Assembly: GCA_030998225.1 (NCBI GenBank)
Contig: JAPYXD010000308.1
Coordinates: forward strand, 5,342,001 to 5,406,000
Direction: 5' to 3'
DNA from: Diplolepis rosae
Taxonomy: Eukaryota; Arthropoda; Insecta; Hymenoptera; Diplolepididae
DNA length: 64,000 nt
Shown: piece by piece, positions 48,701-62,065 of the stretch
How positions within the stretch are numbered: position 1 is the first letter of the stretch
How the letters are laid out: each line of letters opens with the position of its first letter
Position numbers and translations under genes: made by a program
The notes under the pieces: model-generated
The model's input: only the letters and a program-made list of their open reading frames with translations
Told to the model about the DNA's origin: nothing
Database searches by the model: none

Positions 48701-50096
48701 GGATCCATATGTCAGGTAGGAGCTGGGTAGGGACGAGTAGCAGATGTACTTCCACCTTAACGATTTGCAAGTCGACAACTGCCCTTTAAAAACGGACTAG
48801 ATCTGGGGAGTAACTTGTTTCCGTATTTTAATTTCTGGATCCATATACCAGGTAGGAACCGGGTTGGGCTGGGTAGCATATGTACTTCCACCTTAACAAT
48901 GTCAAAGCCGACAGCTGACTTTCAAAAAGAAACAAGATCCGGGTAGAAACATATTTTCGTATTTTAATGTTTTGGTCCATATGTCAGGTAGTACGCGGAT
49001 GGGCCGAGTTGCAGATGTACTTTCACCTTCGTAATGTGAAAGCCGACAACTGCCTTTTAGAAAATGGACAGGCTCCGGGAAGATACATATATTCACATTT
49101 TAATTTCTGGGTCCATATGTCAGGTAGGAACTTGGATGGGCTGGGAGCAGATGTACTTCCACCTTTACGATTTGCAAGTCGACAACTCCCTTTTAAAAAA
49201 CGGACTAGATCTGGGAAGTAACTTATTTCCGTATTATAATTTCTGGGTCCATATGTCAGGTAGGAACTGGATAGAGACGAGTAGCAGATGAACTTTCACG
49301 ATAAAAATTTGCAAGTCGAAAACTGCCTTTTAGAAAACGTACAGGATCCGGGAAGATACATATATTCCCATTTTAAATTTTGGATCCATATGTCAGGTAG
49401 AAACTTGGATGGGCTGGGAGCAGATGTACTTCCACCTTTACGATTTGCAAGTCGACAACTCCCTTTTAAAAAACGGACTAGATCTGGGGAGTAACTTATT
49501 TCCGTATTATAATTTCTGGATCCATATGTCAGGTAGGAGCTGGGTAGGGACGAGTAGCAGATGTACTTCCACCTTAACGATTTGCAAGTCGACAACTGCC
49601 CTTTAAAAACGGACTAGATCTGGGGAGTAACTTGTTTCCGTATTTTAATTTCTGGATCCATATGTCAGCTAGGAACCGGGTTGGGCTGGGTAGCAGATGT
49701 ACGTTCACCTTAACAATATACAAGATAACTGCCTTTTAGAAAGTAGAAAGGATCCTTGTAGATACATATATTCGCATTTCAATTTCTGTGTCCATATGTC
49801 AGGTAGGAACATGGATGGGCTGGGAGCAGATGTGCTTCCACCTTAACGATTTGCAAGTCGTCAACTGCCCTTTAAAAACGGACTAGATCTGGGGAGTAAC
49901 TTATTTCCGTATTTTAATATCTGGATCCATATGTCAGGTAGGAACTGGGTAGCGACGAGTAGCAGATGTACTTTCACGTAAAAAATTTGCAAGTCGAAAA
50001 ATGCCTTTTAAAAAACGGACTAGATCTGGGGAGTAACTTGTTTCCGTATTTTAATATCTGGATCCATATGTCAGGTAGGAACTTGGATGGGCTGGG
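45743..50096 (+). repeat. HOR-E copy 1 (32-mer, 4354 bp)
   Basis: Class order and rare variants recur at 4354-4355 bp: 45743/50097 (TGCTTCCACC type), 46155/50509 (ATATTTGCATTTTAAATTTT variant), 46565/50920 (GATATGCAAGTCGACAACTG with GGACTATATCTGG), 47238/51592 (CAAGAT gamma). The part at 46740-46900 has decayed: it reads GGTACATGGTGGGGTTGGGAGC and CAATTCTACAAGTGCC where the other copy has consensus. Confidence 0.83.
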
Positions 50097-52545
50097 AGCA
50101 GATGTGCTTCCACCTAAACGATTTGCAACTCGACAACTGCCCTTTAAAAACGGACTAGATCAGGGGAATAACTTATTTCCGTATTTTAATTTCTGGATCC
50201 ATATGTCAGGTAGGAACTGGGTAGCGACGAGTAGCAGATGTACTTTCACGTTAAAAATTTGCAAGTCGACAACTGCCTTTTAAAAAACGGACTAGATCTG
50301 GGGAGTAACTTGTTTCCGTATTTTAATTTCTGGATCCATGTACCAGGTACGAACCGGGTTGGGCTGGGTAGCAGATGTATTTTTACCTTAACAATTTACA
50401 AGATAACTTCCTTTTAGAAAGTCGAAAGGATCCTTGAAGATACATATTATCGCATTTCAATTTCTGGGTCCATATGTCAGTTAGGAACTGGGTAGAGACG
50501 AGTAGCAGATGTACTTTCACGTTAAAAATTTGCAAGTCGAAAACTGCCTTTTAGAAAACGTACAGGATCCGGGAAGATACATATATTTGCATTTTAAATT
50601 TTGGATCCATATGTCAGGTAGAAACTTGGATGGGCTGGGAGCAGATGTATTTCCACGTTTACGATTTGCAAGTCGACAACTCCCTTTTAAAAAACGGACT
50701 AGATCTGGGGAGTAACTTATTTCCGTATTATAATTTCTGGGTCCATATGTCAGGTAGGAACTGGATAGAGACGAGTAGCAGATGAACTTTCACGATAAAA
50801 ATTTGCAAGTCGAAAACTGCCTTTTAGAAAACGTACAGGATCCGGAAAGATACATATATTCCCATTTTAAATTTTGGATCCATATGTCAGGTAGAAACTT
50901 GGATGGGCTGGGAGCAGATGTACTTCCACCTTAACGATATGCAAGTCGACAACTGACCTTTAAAAAAGGACTATATCTGGGGAGTAACTTATTTCCGTAT
51001 TTTAATTTCTGGATCCATATGTCAGCTAGGAACCGGGTTGGGCTGGGTAGCAGATGTACTTTCACCTTAACAATATACAAGATAACTGCCTTTTAGAAAG
51101 TAGAAAGGATCCTTGTAGATACATATATTCGCATTTCAATTTCTGTGTCCATATGTCAGGTAGGAACATGGATGGGCTGGGAGCAGATGTGCTTCCACCT
51201 TAACGATTTGCAAGTCGTCAACTGCCCTTTAAAAACGGACTAGATCTGGGGAGTAACTTATTTCCGTATTTTAATATCTGGATCCATATGTCAGGTAGGA
51301 ACTGGGTAGCGACGAGTAGCAGATGTACTTTCACGTAAAAAATTTGCAAGTCGAAAAATGCCTTTTAAAAAACGGACTAGATCTGGGGAGTAACTTATTT
51401 CCGTATTTTAATTTCTGGATCCATATGTCAGGTAGGAACCGGGTTGGGCTGAGTAGCAGATGTAATTCCACCTTTACGATTTGCAAGTCGACAACTCCCT
51501 TTTAAAAAACGGACTAGATCTGGGAAGTAACTTATTTCCGTATTTTAATTTCTGGATCCATATGGCAGGTAGGAACTGGGTAGGGACGAGTAGCAGATGT
51601 ACTTTCAAGATAAAAATTTGCAAGTCGAAAACTGCCTTTTAAAAAACGGACTAGCTGTGGGGAGTAACTTGTTTCCGTATTTTAATTTCTAGATCCATAT
51701 ACCAGGTAGGAACCGGGTTGGGCTGGGTAGCATATGTACTTCCACCTTAACAATGTCAAAGCCGACAGATGACTTTCAAAAAGAAACAAGATCAGGGTAG
51801 AAACATATTTTCGTATTTTAATGTTTTGGATCCATATGTCAGGTAGTACGCGGAAGGGCCGAGTTGCTGATGTACTTTCACATTCATAATGTGAAAGCCG
51901 ACAACTGCCTTTTAGAAAATGGACAGGCTCAGGGAAGATACATATGTTCACATTTTAATTTCTGTGTCCATATGTCAGGTAGGAACTTGGATGGGCTGGG
52001 AGCAGATGTACTTCCACCTTTACGATTTGCAAGTCGACAAATCCCTTTCAAAAAACGGACTAGATCTGGGGAGTAACTTATTTCCCTTTTATAATTTCTG
52101 GATCCATATGTCAGGTAGGAGCTGGGTAGGGACGAGTAGCAGATGTTCTTCCACCTTAACTATTTGCAAGTCGAAAAATGCCTTTTAAAAAACGGACTAG
52201 ATCTGGGGAGTAACTTGTTTCCGTATTTTAATTTCTGGATCCATATGTCAGGTAGGAACCGGGTTGGGCTGGGTAGCATATGTACTTCCACCTTAACAAT
52301 GTCAAAGCCGACAGCTGACTTTCAAAAAGAAACAAGATCCGGGTAGAAACATATTTTCGTATTTTAATGTTTTGGTCCATATGTCAGGTAGTACGCGGAT
52401 GGGCCGAGTTGCAGATGTACTTTCACCTTCGTAATGTGAAAGCCGACAACTGCCTTTTAGAAAATGGACGGGCTACGGGAAGATACATATATTCACATTT
52501 TAATTTCTGGATCCATATGTCAGGTAGTACGCGGAAGGGCCGAGT
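50097..52545 (+). repeat. HOR-E copy 2, partial
   Basis: The copy follows HOR-E copy 1 to about 52137, where a beta-prime unit is followed by a TTCTTCCACC unit instead of the expected gamma. Beyond that, a five-unit segment with the eta hairpin is duplicated: 51865 onward and 52546 onward are 681 bp apart (hairpins at 51875 and 52556). The pair at 48902-49300 also recurs at 52982-53380 (offset 4080). Confidence 0.8.
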
Positions 52546-54313
52546 TGCTGATGTACTTTCACATTCATAATGTGAAAGCCGACAACTGCCTTTTAGAAAA
52601 TGGACAGGCTCAGGGAAGATACATATGTTCACATTTTAATTTCTGTGTCCATATGTCAGGTAGGAACTTGGATGGGCTGGGAGCAGATGTACTTCCACCT
52701 TTACGATTTGCAAGTCGACAAATCCCTTTCAAAAAACGGACTAGATCTGGGGAGTAACTTATTTCCCTTTTATAATTTCTGGATCCATATGTCAGGTAGG
52801 AGCTGGGTAGGGACGAGTAGCAGATGTACTTCCAACTTAACGATTTGCAAGTCGACAACTGCCCTTTAAAAACGGACTAGATCTGGGGAGTAACTTGTTT
52901 CCGTATTTTAATTTCTGGATCCATATACCAGGTAGGAACCGGGTTGGGCTGGGTAGCATATGTACTTCCACCTTAACAATGTCAAAGCCGACAGCTGACT
53001 TTCAAAAAGAAACAAGATCCGGGTAGAAACATATTTTCGTATTTTAATGTTTTGGTCCATATGTCAGGTAGTACGCGGATGGGCCGAGTTGCAGATGTAC
53101 TTTCACCTTCGTAATGTGAAAGCCGACAACTGCCTTTTAGAAAATGGACAGGCTCCGGGAAGATACATATATTCACATTTTAATTTCTGGGTCCATATGT
53201 CAGGTAGGAACTTGGATGGGCTGGGAGCAGATGTACTTCCACCTTTACGATTTGCAAGTCGACAACTCCCTTTTAAAAAACGGACTAGATCTGGGAAGTA
53301 ACTTATTTCCGTATTTTAATTTCTGGATCCATATGGCAGGTAGGAACTGGGAAGGGACGAGTAGCAGATGTACTTTCAAGATAAAAATTTGCAAGTCGAA
53401 AACTGCCTTTTAAAAAACGGACTAGCTGTGGGGAGTAACTTGTTTCCGTATTTTAATTTCTGGATCCATATACCAGGTAGGAACCGGGTTGGGCTGGGTA
53501 GCATATGTACTTCCACCTTAACAATGTCAAAGCCGACAGCTGACTTTCAAAATGAAACAAGATCCGGGTAGAAACATATTTTCGTATTTTAATGTTTTGG
53601 TCCATATGTCAGGTAGTACGCGGATGGGCCGAGTTGCAGATGTAGTTTCACCTTCGTAATGTGAAAGCCGACAACTGCCTTTTAGAAAATGGACGGGCTA
53701 CGGGAAGATACATATATTCACATTTTAATTTCTGGGTCCATATGTCAGGTAGGAACTTGGATGGGCTGGGAGCAGATGTACTTCCACCTTTACGATTTGC
53801 AAGTCGACAACTCCCTTTTAAAAAACGGACTAGATCTGGGGAGTAACTTGTTTCCGTATTTTAATTTCTGGATCCATATGGCAGGTAGGAACCGGGTTGG
53901 GCTGGGTAGCAGATGTATTTTCACCTTAACAATTTACAAGTTAAATGCCTTTCAGAAAGTAGAAAGGATCCGGGAAGATACATATATTCGTTTTTCAATT
54001 TCTGGGTCGATATGTCAGGTAGGAACTTAGATGGGCTGGGTAGCAGATGTACTTTCACCTTAATAATGTGCAAGCCGACAACTGCCTTTAAGAAAATGGA
54101 CAGGCTCCGGTAAGATACATATATTCACATTTTAACTTCTGAGTCCATATGTCATGTAGGAACTTGGATGGGCTGGGAGCAGATGTACTTCCACCTTTAC
54201 GATTTGCAAGTCGACAACTCCCTTTTAAAAAACGGACTAGATCTGGGGAGTAACTTATTTCCCTTTTATAATTTCTGGATCCATATGTCAGGTAGTACGC
54301 GGAAGGGCCGAGT
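52546..54313 (+). repeat. HOR-F copy 1 (13-mer, 1768 bp)
   Basis: The copy begins with an eta unit (hairpin 52556-52578). Landmarks recur 1770 bp on: 52982/54752, 53144/54914, 53368/55138, 53689/55459, 53913/55683, 54088/55858. It contains two zeta plus eta-like pairs and one delta unit. Confidence 0.88.
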
Positions 54314-56083
54314 TGCTGATGTACTTTCACATTCATAATGTGCAAGCCGACAACTGCCTTTTAGAAAACGGACAGGCTCCGGTAAGATACATATATTCAC
54401 GTTTTAATTTCTGGGTCCATATGTCATGTAGGAACTTGGATGGGCTGGGAGCAGAAGTTATTCCACCTTTACGATTTGCAAGTCGATAAAAATCCCTTTT
54501 AAAAAACGGACTAGATCTGGGGAGTAACTTATTTCCGTATTTTAATATCTGGATCCATATGTCAGCTAGGAACCGGGTTGGGCTGGGTAGCAGATGTACT
54601 TTCACCTTAACTATTTGCAAGTCGACAACTGCCCTTTAAAAACGGACTAGATCTGGGGAGTAACTTGTTTCCGTATTTTAATTTCTGGATCCATATACCA
54701 GGTAGGAACCGGGTTGGGCTGGGTAGCATATGTACTTCCACCTTAACAATGTCAAAGCCGACAGCTGACTTTCAAAAAGAAACAAGATCCGGGTAGAAAC
54801 ATATTTTCGTATTTTAATGTTTTGGTCCATATGTCAGGTAGTACGCGGATGGGCCGAGTTGCAGATGTACTTTCACCTTCGTAATGTGAAAGCCGACAAC
54901 TGCCTTTTAGAAAATGGACAGGCTCCGGGAAGATACATATATTCACATTTTAATTTCTGGGTCCATATGTCAGGTAGGAACTTGGATGGGCTGGGAGCAG
55001 ATGTACTTCCACCTTTACGATTTGCAAGTCGACAACTCCCTTTTAAAAAACGGACTAGATCTGGGAAGTAACTTATTTCCGTATTTTAATTTCTGGATCC
55101 ATATGGCAGGTAGGAACTGGGAAGGGACGAGTAGCAGATGTACTTTCAAGATAAAAATTTGCAAGTCGAAAACTGCCTTTTAGAAAACGGACTAGCTGTG
55201 GGGAGTAACTTGTTTCCGTATTTTAATTTCTGGATCCATATACCAGGTAGGAACCGGGTTGGGCTGGGTAGCATATGTACTTCCACCTTAACAATGTCAA
55301 AGCCGACAGCTGACTTTCAAAAAGAAACAAGATCCGGGTAGAAACATATTTTCGTATTTTAATGTTTTGGTCCATATGTCAGGTAGTACGCGGATGGGCC
55401 GAGTTGCAGATGTAGTTTCACCTTCGTAATGTGAAAGCCGACAACTGCCTTTTAGAAAATGGACAGGCTCCGGGAAGATACATATATTCACATTTTAATT
55501 TCTGTGTCCATATGTCAGGTAGGAACTTGGATGTGCCGGGAGCAGATGTACTTCCACCTTTACGTTTTGCAAGTCGACAACTCCCTTTTAAAAAACGGAC
55601 TAGATCTGGGAAGTAACTTATTTCCGTATTTTAATTTCTGGATCCATATGGCAGGTAGGAACCGGGTTGGGCTGGGTAGCAGATGTATTTTCACCTTAAC
55701 AATTTACAAGTTAAATGCCTTTCAGAAAGTAGAAAGGATCCGGGAAGATACATATATTCGTTTTTCAATTTCTGGGTCGATATGTCAGGTAGGAACTTAG
55801 ATGGGCTGGGTAGCAGATGTACTTTCACCTTAATAACGTGCAAGCCGACAACTGCCTTTAAGAAAATGGACAGGCTCCGGTAAGATACATATATTCACAT
55901 TTTAACTTCTGAGTCCATATGTCATGTAGGAACTTGGATGGGCTGGGAGCAGATGTACTTCCACCTTTACGATTTGCAAGTCGACAACTCCCTTTTAAAA
56001 AACGGACTAGATCTGGGGAGTAACTTATTTCCCTTTTATAATTTCTGGATCCATATGTCAGGTAGTACGCGGAAGGGCCGAGT
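54314..56083 (+). repeat. HOR-F copy 2 (13-mer, 1770 bp)
   Basis: The copy matches copy 1 throughout. Its eta unit has ATGTGCAAG in place of ATGTGAAAG (54324-54346), breaking one pair of the dyad, probably by exchange with an alpha unit. The beta-prime unit near 54450 has a local insertion (GTCGATAAAAATCCC) and a start mutation (AGCAGAAGTTATTCC). Confidence 0.87.
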
Positions 56084-59000
56084 TGCTGATGTACTTTCAC
56101 ATTCATAATGTGAAAGCCGACAACTGCCTTTAAAAAATGGACAGGCTCAGGGAAGATACATATGTTCACATTTTAATTTCTGGGTCCATATGTCAGTTAG
56201 GAACTTGGATGGGCTGGGAGCAGATGTACTTCCACCTTTACGATTTGCAAGTTGACAAATCCCTTTTAAAAAACGGACTAGATCTGGGGAGTAACTTATT
56301 TCCGTATTATAATTTCTGGATCCATATGTCATGTAGTACGCGGAAGGGCCGAGTTGCTGATGTACTTTCACCTTCGTAATGTGAGAGCCGACAACTGCCT
56401 TTTAGAAAATGGACAGGCTCAGGGAAGATAGATAGGTTCACATTTTAATTTCTGGGTCCATATGGCAGGTAGGAACCGGGTTGGGCTGGGTAGCAGATGT
56501 ATTTTCACCTTAACAATTTACAAGTTAAATGCCTTTCAGAAAGTAGAAAGGATCCGGGAAGATACATATATTCGTTTTTCAATTTCTGGGTCGATATGTC
56601 AGGTAGGAACTTAGATGGGCTGGGTAGCAGATGTACTTTCACCTTAATAATGTGCAAGCCGACAACTGCCTTTTAGAAAACGAACAGGAGCCGGTATGAT
56701 ACATATATTCGCATTTTACTTTCTGGCTCCATATGTCAGGTAGGAACTTGGATGGGCTGGGAGCAGATGTGCTTCCACCTAAACGATTTGCAAGTCGACA
56801 ACTGCCCTTTAAAAACGGAGTAGATCTGGGGAGTAACTTGTTTCCGTATTTTAATTTCTGGATCCATATACCAGGTAGGAACCGGGTTGGGCTGGGAGCA
56901 GATGTACTTCCACCTTAACGATATGCAAGTCGACAACTGCATTTTAAAAAACGGACTACATCCGGGTAGATACTTATTTGCGTATTTCAATTTCTGGATC
57001 CATATGTCAGGTAGGAACCGGGTTGCGCAGGGTAGCAGAAGTACTTTCACCTTAACGATTTGCAAGCCGACAAATGCCTTTTAAAAAACGGATTCGATCC
57101 AGGTAGATACTTATTTGCGTATTTCAATTTTAGGATCCTTATGTCAGGTAGGAACCGGGTTGGGCTGGGTAGCAGATGTACTTTCACCTTAATAATGTGC
57201 AAGCCGACAACTGCCTTTTAGAAAATGGACAGGCTACGGGAAGATACATATATTCACATTTTAATTTCTGGGTCCATATGTCATGTAGGAACTTGGATGG
57301 GCTGGGAGCAGATGTGCTTCCACTTTAACGATTTGCAAGTCGTCAACTGCCCTTTAAAAACGGACTATATCTGGGGAGTAACTTATTTCCGTTTTATAAT
57401 TTCTGGATCCATATGTCAGGTTGTACGCGGAAGGTCCGAGTTGCTGATGTACTTTCACATTCATAATGTGAAAGCCGACAACTGCCTTTTAGAAAATGGA
57501 CAGGCTCAGGGAAGATACATATATTCACGTTTTAATTTCTGGGTCCATATGTCATGTAGGAACTTGGATGGGCTGGGAGCAGATGTACTTCCACCTTTAC
57601 GATTTGCAAGTCGACAAATCCCTTTCAAAAAACGGACTAGATCTGGGGAGTAACTTATTTCCCTTTTATAATTTCTGGATCCATATGTCAGGTAGTACGC
57701 GGAAGGGCCGAGTTGCTGATGTACTTTCACATTCATAATGTGAAAGCCGACAACTGCCTTTTAGAAAATGGACAGGTTTAGGGAAGATACATATGTTCAC
57801 ATTTTAATTTCTGGGTCCATATGTCAGGTAGGAACTTGGATGGGCTGGGAGCAGATGTACTTCCACCTTTACGATTTGCAAGTCGACAACTCCCTTTTAA
57901 AAAACGGACTAGATCTGGGGAGTAACTTATTTCCGTATTTTAATTTCTGGATCCATATGGCAGGTAGGAACCGGGTTGGGCTGGGTAGCAGATGTATTTT
58001 CACCTTAACAATTTACAAGTTAAATGCCTTTCAGAAAGTAGAAAGGATCCGGGAAGATACATATATTCGTTTTTCAATTTCTGGGTCGATATGTCAGGTA
58101 GGAACTTAGATGGGCTGGGTAGCAGATGTACTTTCACCTTAATAACGTGCAAGCCGACAACTGCCTTTAAGAAAACGGACAGGCTCCGGTAAGATACATA
58201 TATTCACATTTTAATTTCTGGTTCCATATGTCATGTAGGAACTTGGATGGGCTGGGAGCAGATGTACTTCCACCTTTGCGATTTTCAAGTCGACAACTCC
58301 CTTTTAAAAAACGGACTAGATCTGGGGAGTAACTTATTTCCGTTTTATAATTTCTGGATCCATATGTCAGGTAGTACGCGGAAGGGCCGAGTTGCTGATG
58401 TACTTTCACATTCATAATGTGAAAGCCGACAACTGCCTTTTAGAAAATGGACAGGCTCAGGGAAGATACATATGTTCACATTTTAATTTCTGGGTCCATA
58501 TGTCAGGTAGGAACTTGGATGGGCTGGGAGCAGATGTACTTCCACCTTTGCAATTTGCAAGTCGACAAATCCCTATTAAAAAACGGATTCGATCCGGGTA
58601 GATACTTATTTGCGTATTTCAATTTTAGGATCCTTATTTCAGGTAGGAACCGGGTTGCGCTGGGTAGCAGATGAAAGTTTTACTTTAACAATTTGCAAGC
58701 CAACAACTTTCTTTTAGAAAAAGGACAGGATCCGGGAAGATACATATATTCGCATTTCAATTTCTGGATCCATATGTCAGGTAGGAAACGGGTTGGGCAG
58801 GGTAGCAGATGTAATTTCACCTTAACGATTTGTAAGTTGACATCTGCCTTTTAGAAGACGGGCAGGATCGAAGAAGGTACATATATTCGCATTTCAATTT
58901 CTGGATCCATATGTCAGGTAGGAACCGGGTTGGGCTGGGTAGCAGATGAACTTTCAACTTAACAATGTTCATGCCGACAGCGGACTTTTAAAAAAGAAAC

Positions 59001-60706
59001 AAGATCCGGGTAGAAACATATTTTCGTATTTTAATTTTTTGGTCCATATGTCAGGTAGGACGCGAATGGGCTGGGTAGCAGATGTACTTTCACCTTAATA
59101 ATGTGCAAGCCGACAACTGCCTTTAAGAAAACGGACAGGCTCCGGGAAGATACATATATTCCCATTTTAAATTTTGGATCCATATGTCAGGTAGAAACTT
59201 GGATGGGCTGGGAGCAGATGTACTTCCACCTTTACGATTTGCAAGTCGACAACTCCCTTTTAAAAAACGGACTAGATATGGGGAGTAACTTATTTCCGTA
59301 TTATAATTTCTGGATCCATATGTCAGGTAGGAGCTGGGTAGGGACGAGTAGCAGATGTACTTCCACCTTAACGATTTGCAAGTCGACAACTGCCCTTTAA
59401 AAACGGACTAGATCTGGGGAGTAACTTGTTTCCGTATTTTAATTTCTAGATCCATATACCAGGTAGGAACCGGGTTGGGCTGGGTAGCATATGTACTTCC
59501 ACCTTAACAATGTCAAAGCCGACAGCTGACTTTCAAAAAGAAACAAGATCCGGGTAGAAACATATTTTCGTATTTTAATGTTTTGGTCCATATGTCAGGT
59601 AGTACGCGGATGGGCCGAGTTGCAGATGTACTTTCACCTTCGTAATGTGAAAGCCGACAACTGCCTTTTAGAAAATGGACAGGCTCCGGGAAGATACATA
59701 TATTCACATTTTAATTTCTGGGTCCATATGTCAGGTAGGAACTTGGATGGGCTGGGAGCAGATGTACTTCCACCTTTACGATTTGCAAGTCGACAACTCC
59801 CTTTTAAAAAACGGACTAGATCTGGGGAGTAACTTATTTCCCTTTTATAATTTCTGGATCCATATGTCAGGTAGTACGCGGAAGGGCCGAGTTGCTGATG
59901 TACTTTCACATTCATAATGTGAAAGCCGACAACTGCCTTTAAAAAATGGACAGGCTCAGGGAAGATACATATGTTCACATTTTAATTTCTGGGTCCATAT
60001 GTCAGGTAGGAACTTGGATGGGCTGGGAGCAGATGTACTTCCACCTTTACGATTTGCAAGTCGACAACTCCCTTTTAAAAAACGGACCAGATCTGGGGAG
60101 TAACTTATTTCCGTATTATAATTTCTGGATCCATGTGTCAGGTAGTACGCGGTAGGGCCGAGTAGCAGATGTACTTTCACCTTCGTAATGTGAGAGCCGA
60201 CAACTGCCTTTTAGAAAATGGACAGGCTCAGGGAAGATACATATGTTCACATTTTAATTTCTGTGTCCATATGTCAGGTAGGAACCGGGTTGGGCTGGGT
60301 AGCAGATGTATTTTCACCTTAACAATTTACAAGTTAAATGCCTTTCAGAAAGTAGAAAGGATCCGGGAAGATACATATATTCGTTTTTCAATTTCTGGGT
60401 CGATATGTCAGGTAGGAACTTAGATGGGCTGGGTAGCAGATGTACTTTCACCTTAATAACGTGCAAGCCGACAACTGCCTTTAAGAAAATGGACAGGCTC
60501 CGGTAAGATACATATATTCACATTTTAACTTCTGAGTCCATATGTCATGTAGGAACTTGGATGGGCTGGGAGCAGATGTACTTCCACCTTTACGATTTGC
60601 AAGTCGACAACTCCCTTTTAAAAAACGGACTAGATCTGGGGAGTAACTTATTTCCCTTTTATAATTTCTGGATCCATATGTCAGGTAGTACGCGGAAGGG
60701 CCGAGT
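56084..60706 (+). repeat. HOR-G copy 1 (34-mer, 4623 bp)
   Basis: Boundaries are set by eta hairpins at 56094 and 60717. Matches at 4623-4624 bp: 56733/61357, 56887/61511, 57452/62076, 57724/62347. The matching zone extends left into HOR-F (55683/60306, 55858/60481). Four more perfect hairpins lie inside (57452, 57724, 58403, 59903). Two divergent units at 58666-58940 are unique to this copy. Confidence 0.82.
58666..58940 (+). repeat. Two divergent single-copy monomers
   Basis: Units 58666-58803 (138 bp) and 58804-58940 (137 bp) carry many private changes: ATGAAAGTTTTACTTTAAC, CAAGCCAACAACTTTC, TTTGTAAGTTGACATCTGCC and AAGACGGGCAGGATCGAAG. I found no second copy of either in the window. They keep the common end GGATCCATATGTCAGGTAGG, so they are true members of the family rather than foreign DNA. 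Confidence 0.8.
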
Positions 60707-62065
60707 TGCTGATGTACTTTCACATTCATAATGTGAAAGCCGACAACTGCCTTTTAGAAAATGGACAGGCTCCGGGAAGATACATATGTTCACATTTTAA
60801 TTTCTGTGTCCATATGTCAGGTAGGAACTTGGATGGGCTGGGAGCAGATGTACTTCCACCTTTACGATTTGCAAGTCGACAAATCCCTTTCAAAAAACGG
60901 ACTAGATCTGGGGAGTAACTTATTTCCGTTTTATAATTTCTGGATCCATATGTCAGGTAGTACGCGGAAGGGCCGAGTTGCAGATGTACTTTCACCTTCG
61001 TAATGTGAAAGCCGACAACTGCCTTTTAGAAAATGGACAGGCTCCGGGAAGATACATATATTCACATTTTAATTTCTGTGTCCATATGTCAGGTAGGAAC
61101 CGGGTTGGGCTGGGTAGCAGATGTATTTTCACTTTAACAATTTGCAAGTTAAATGCATTTCAGAAAGTAGAAAGGATCCGGGAAGATACATATATTCGTT
61201 TTTCAATTTCTGGGTCGATATGTCAGGTAGGAACTTAGATGGGCTGGGTAGCAGATGTACTTTCACCTTAATAATGTGCAAGCCGACAACTGCCTTTTAG
61301 AAAACGAACAGGAGCCGGTATGATACATATATTCGCATTTTACTTTCTGGCTCCATATGTCAGGTAGGAACTTGGATGGGCTGGGAGCAGATGTGCTTCC
61401 ACCTAAACGATTTGCAAGTCGACAACTGCCCTTTAAAAACGGAGTAGATCTGGGGAGTAACTTGTTTCCGTATTTTAATTTCTGGATCCATATACCAGGT
61501 AGGAACCGGGTTGGGCTGGGAGCAGATGTACTTCCACCTTAACGATATGCAAGTCGACAACTGCATTTTAAAAAACGGACTACATCCGGGTAGATACTTA
61601 TTTGCGTATTTTAATATCTGGATCCATATGTCAGGTAGGAACCGGGTTGCGCAGGGTAGCAGAAGTACTTTCACCTTAACGATTTGCAAGCCGACAAATG
61701 CCTTTTAAAAAACGGATTCGATCCAGGTAGATACTTATTTGCGTATTTCAATTTTAGGATCCTTATGTCAGGTAGGAACCGGGTTGGGCTGGGTAGCAGA
61801 TGTACCTTCACCTACGTAATGTGACAGCCGACAACTGCCTTTTAGAAAATGGACAGGCTCAGGGAAGATACATATGTTCACATTTTAATTTCTGGGTCCA
61901 TATGTCAGGTAGGAACTTGGATGGGCTGGGAGCAGATGTGCTTCCACTTTAACGATTTGCAAGTCGTCAACTGCCCTTTAAAAACGGACTAGATCTGGGG
62001 AGTAACTTATTTCCGTTTTATTATTTCTGGATCCATATGTCAGGTAGTACGCGGAAGGGCCGAGT
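60707..62065 (+). repeat. HOR-G copy 2, partial, merging into dimer run
   Basis: The unit order repeats 56084-57441 at 4623-4624 bp, including the rare end CAATTTTAGGATCCTTATG and the GGTTGCGCAGGGTAGCAG junction. The match continues into the first two dimers of the following run and then stops at about 62608, where the dimer run is extended instead. Confidence 0.82.

Noticed and set aside
57225..57653. A 142-codon open reading frame, and many 60-130-codon frames on both strands
   Set aside because: They are translations of the satellite. The + frame runs from the ATG in AGCAGATGTA through one unit and stops at TTTTAG or TTTTAA in the next; unit lengths of 136-137 bp shift the frame. Longer frames arise where a unit has a 1-bp length change or a lost stop. 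No start context, domain or codon signal separates them from the repeat.
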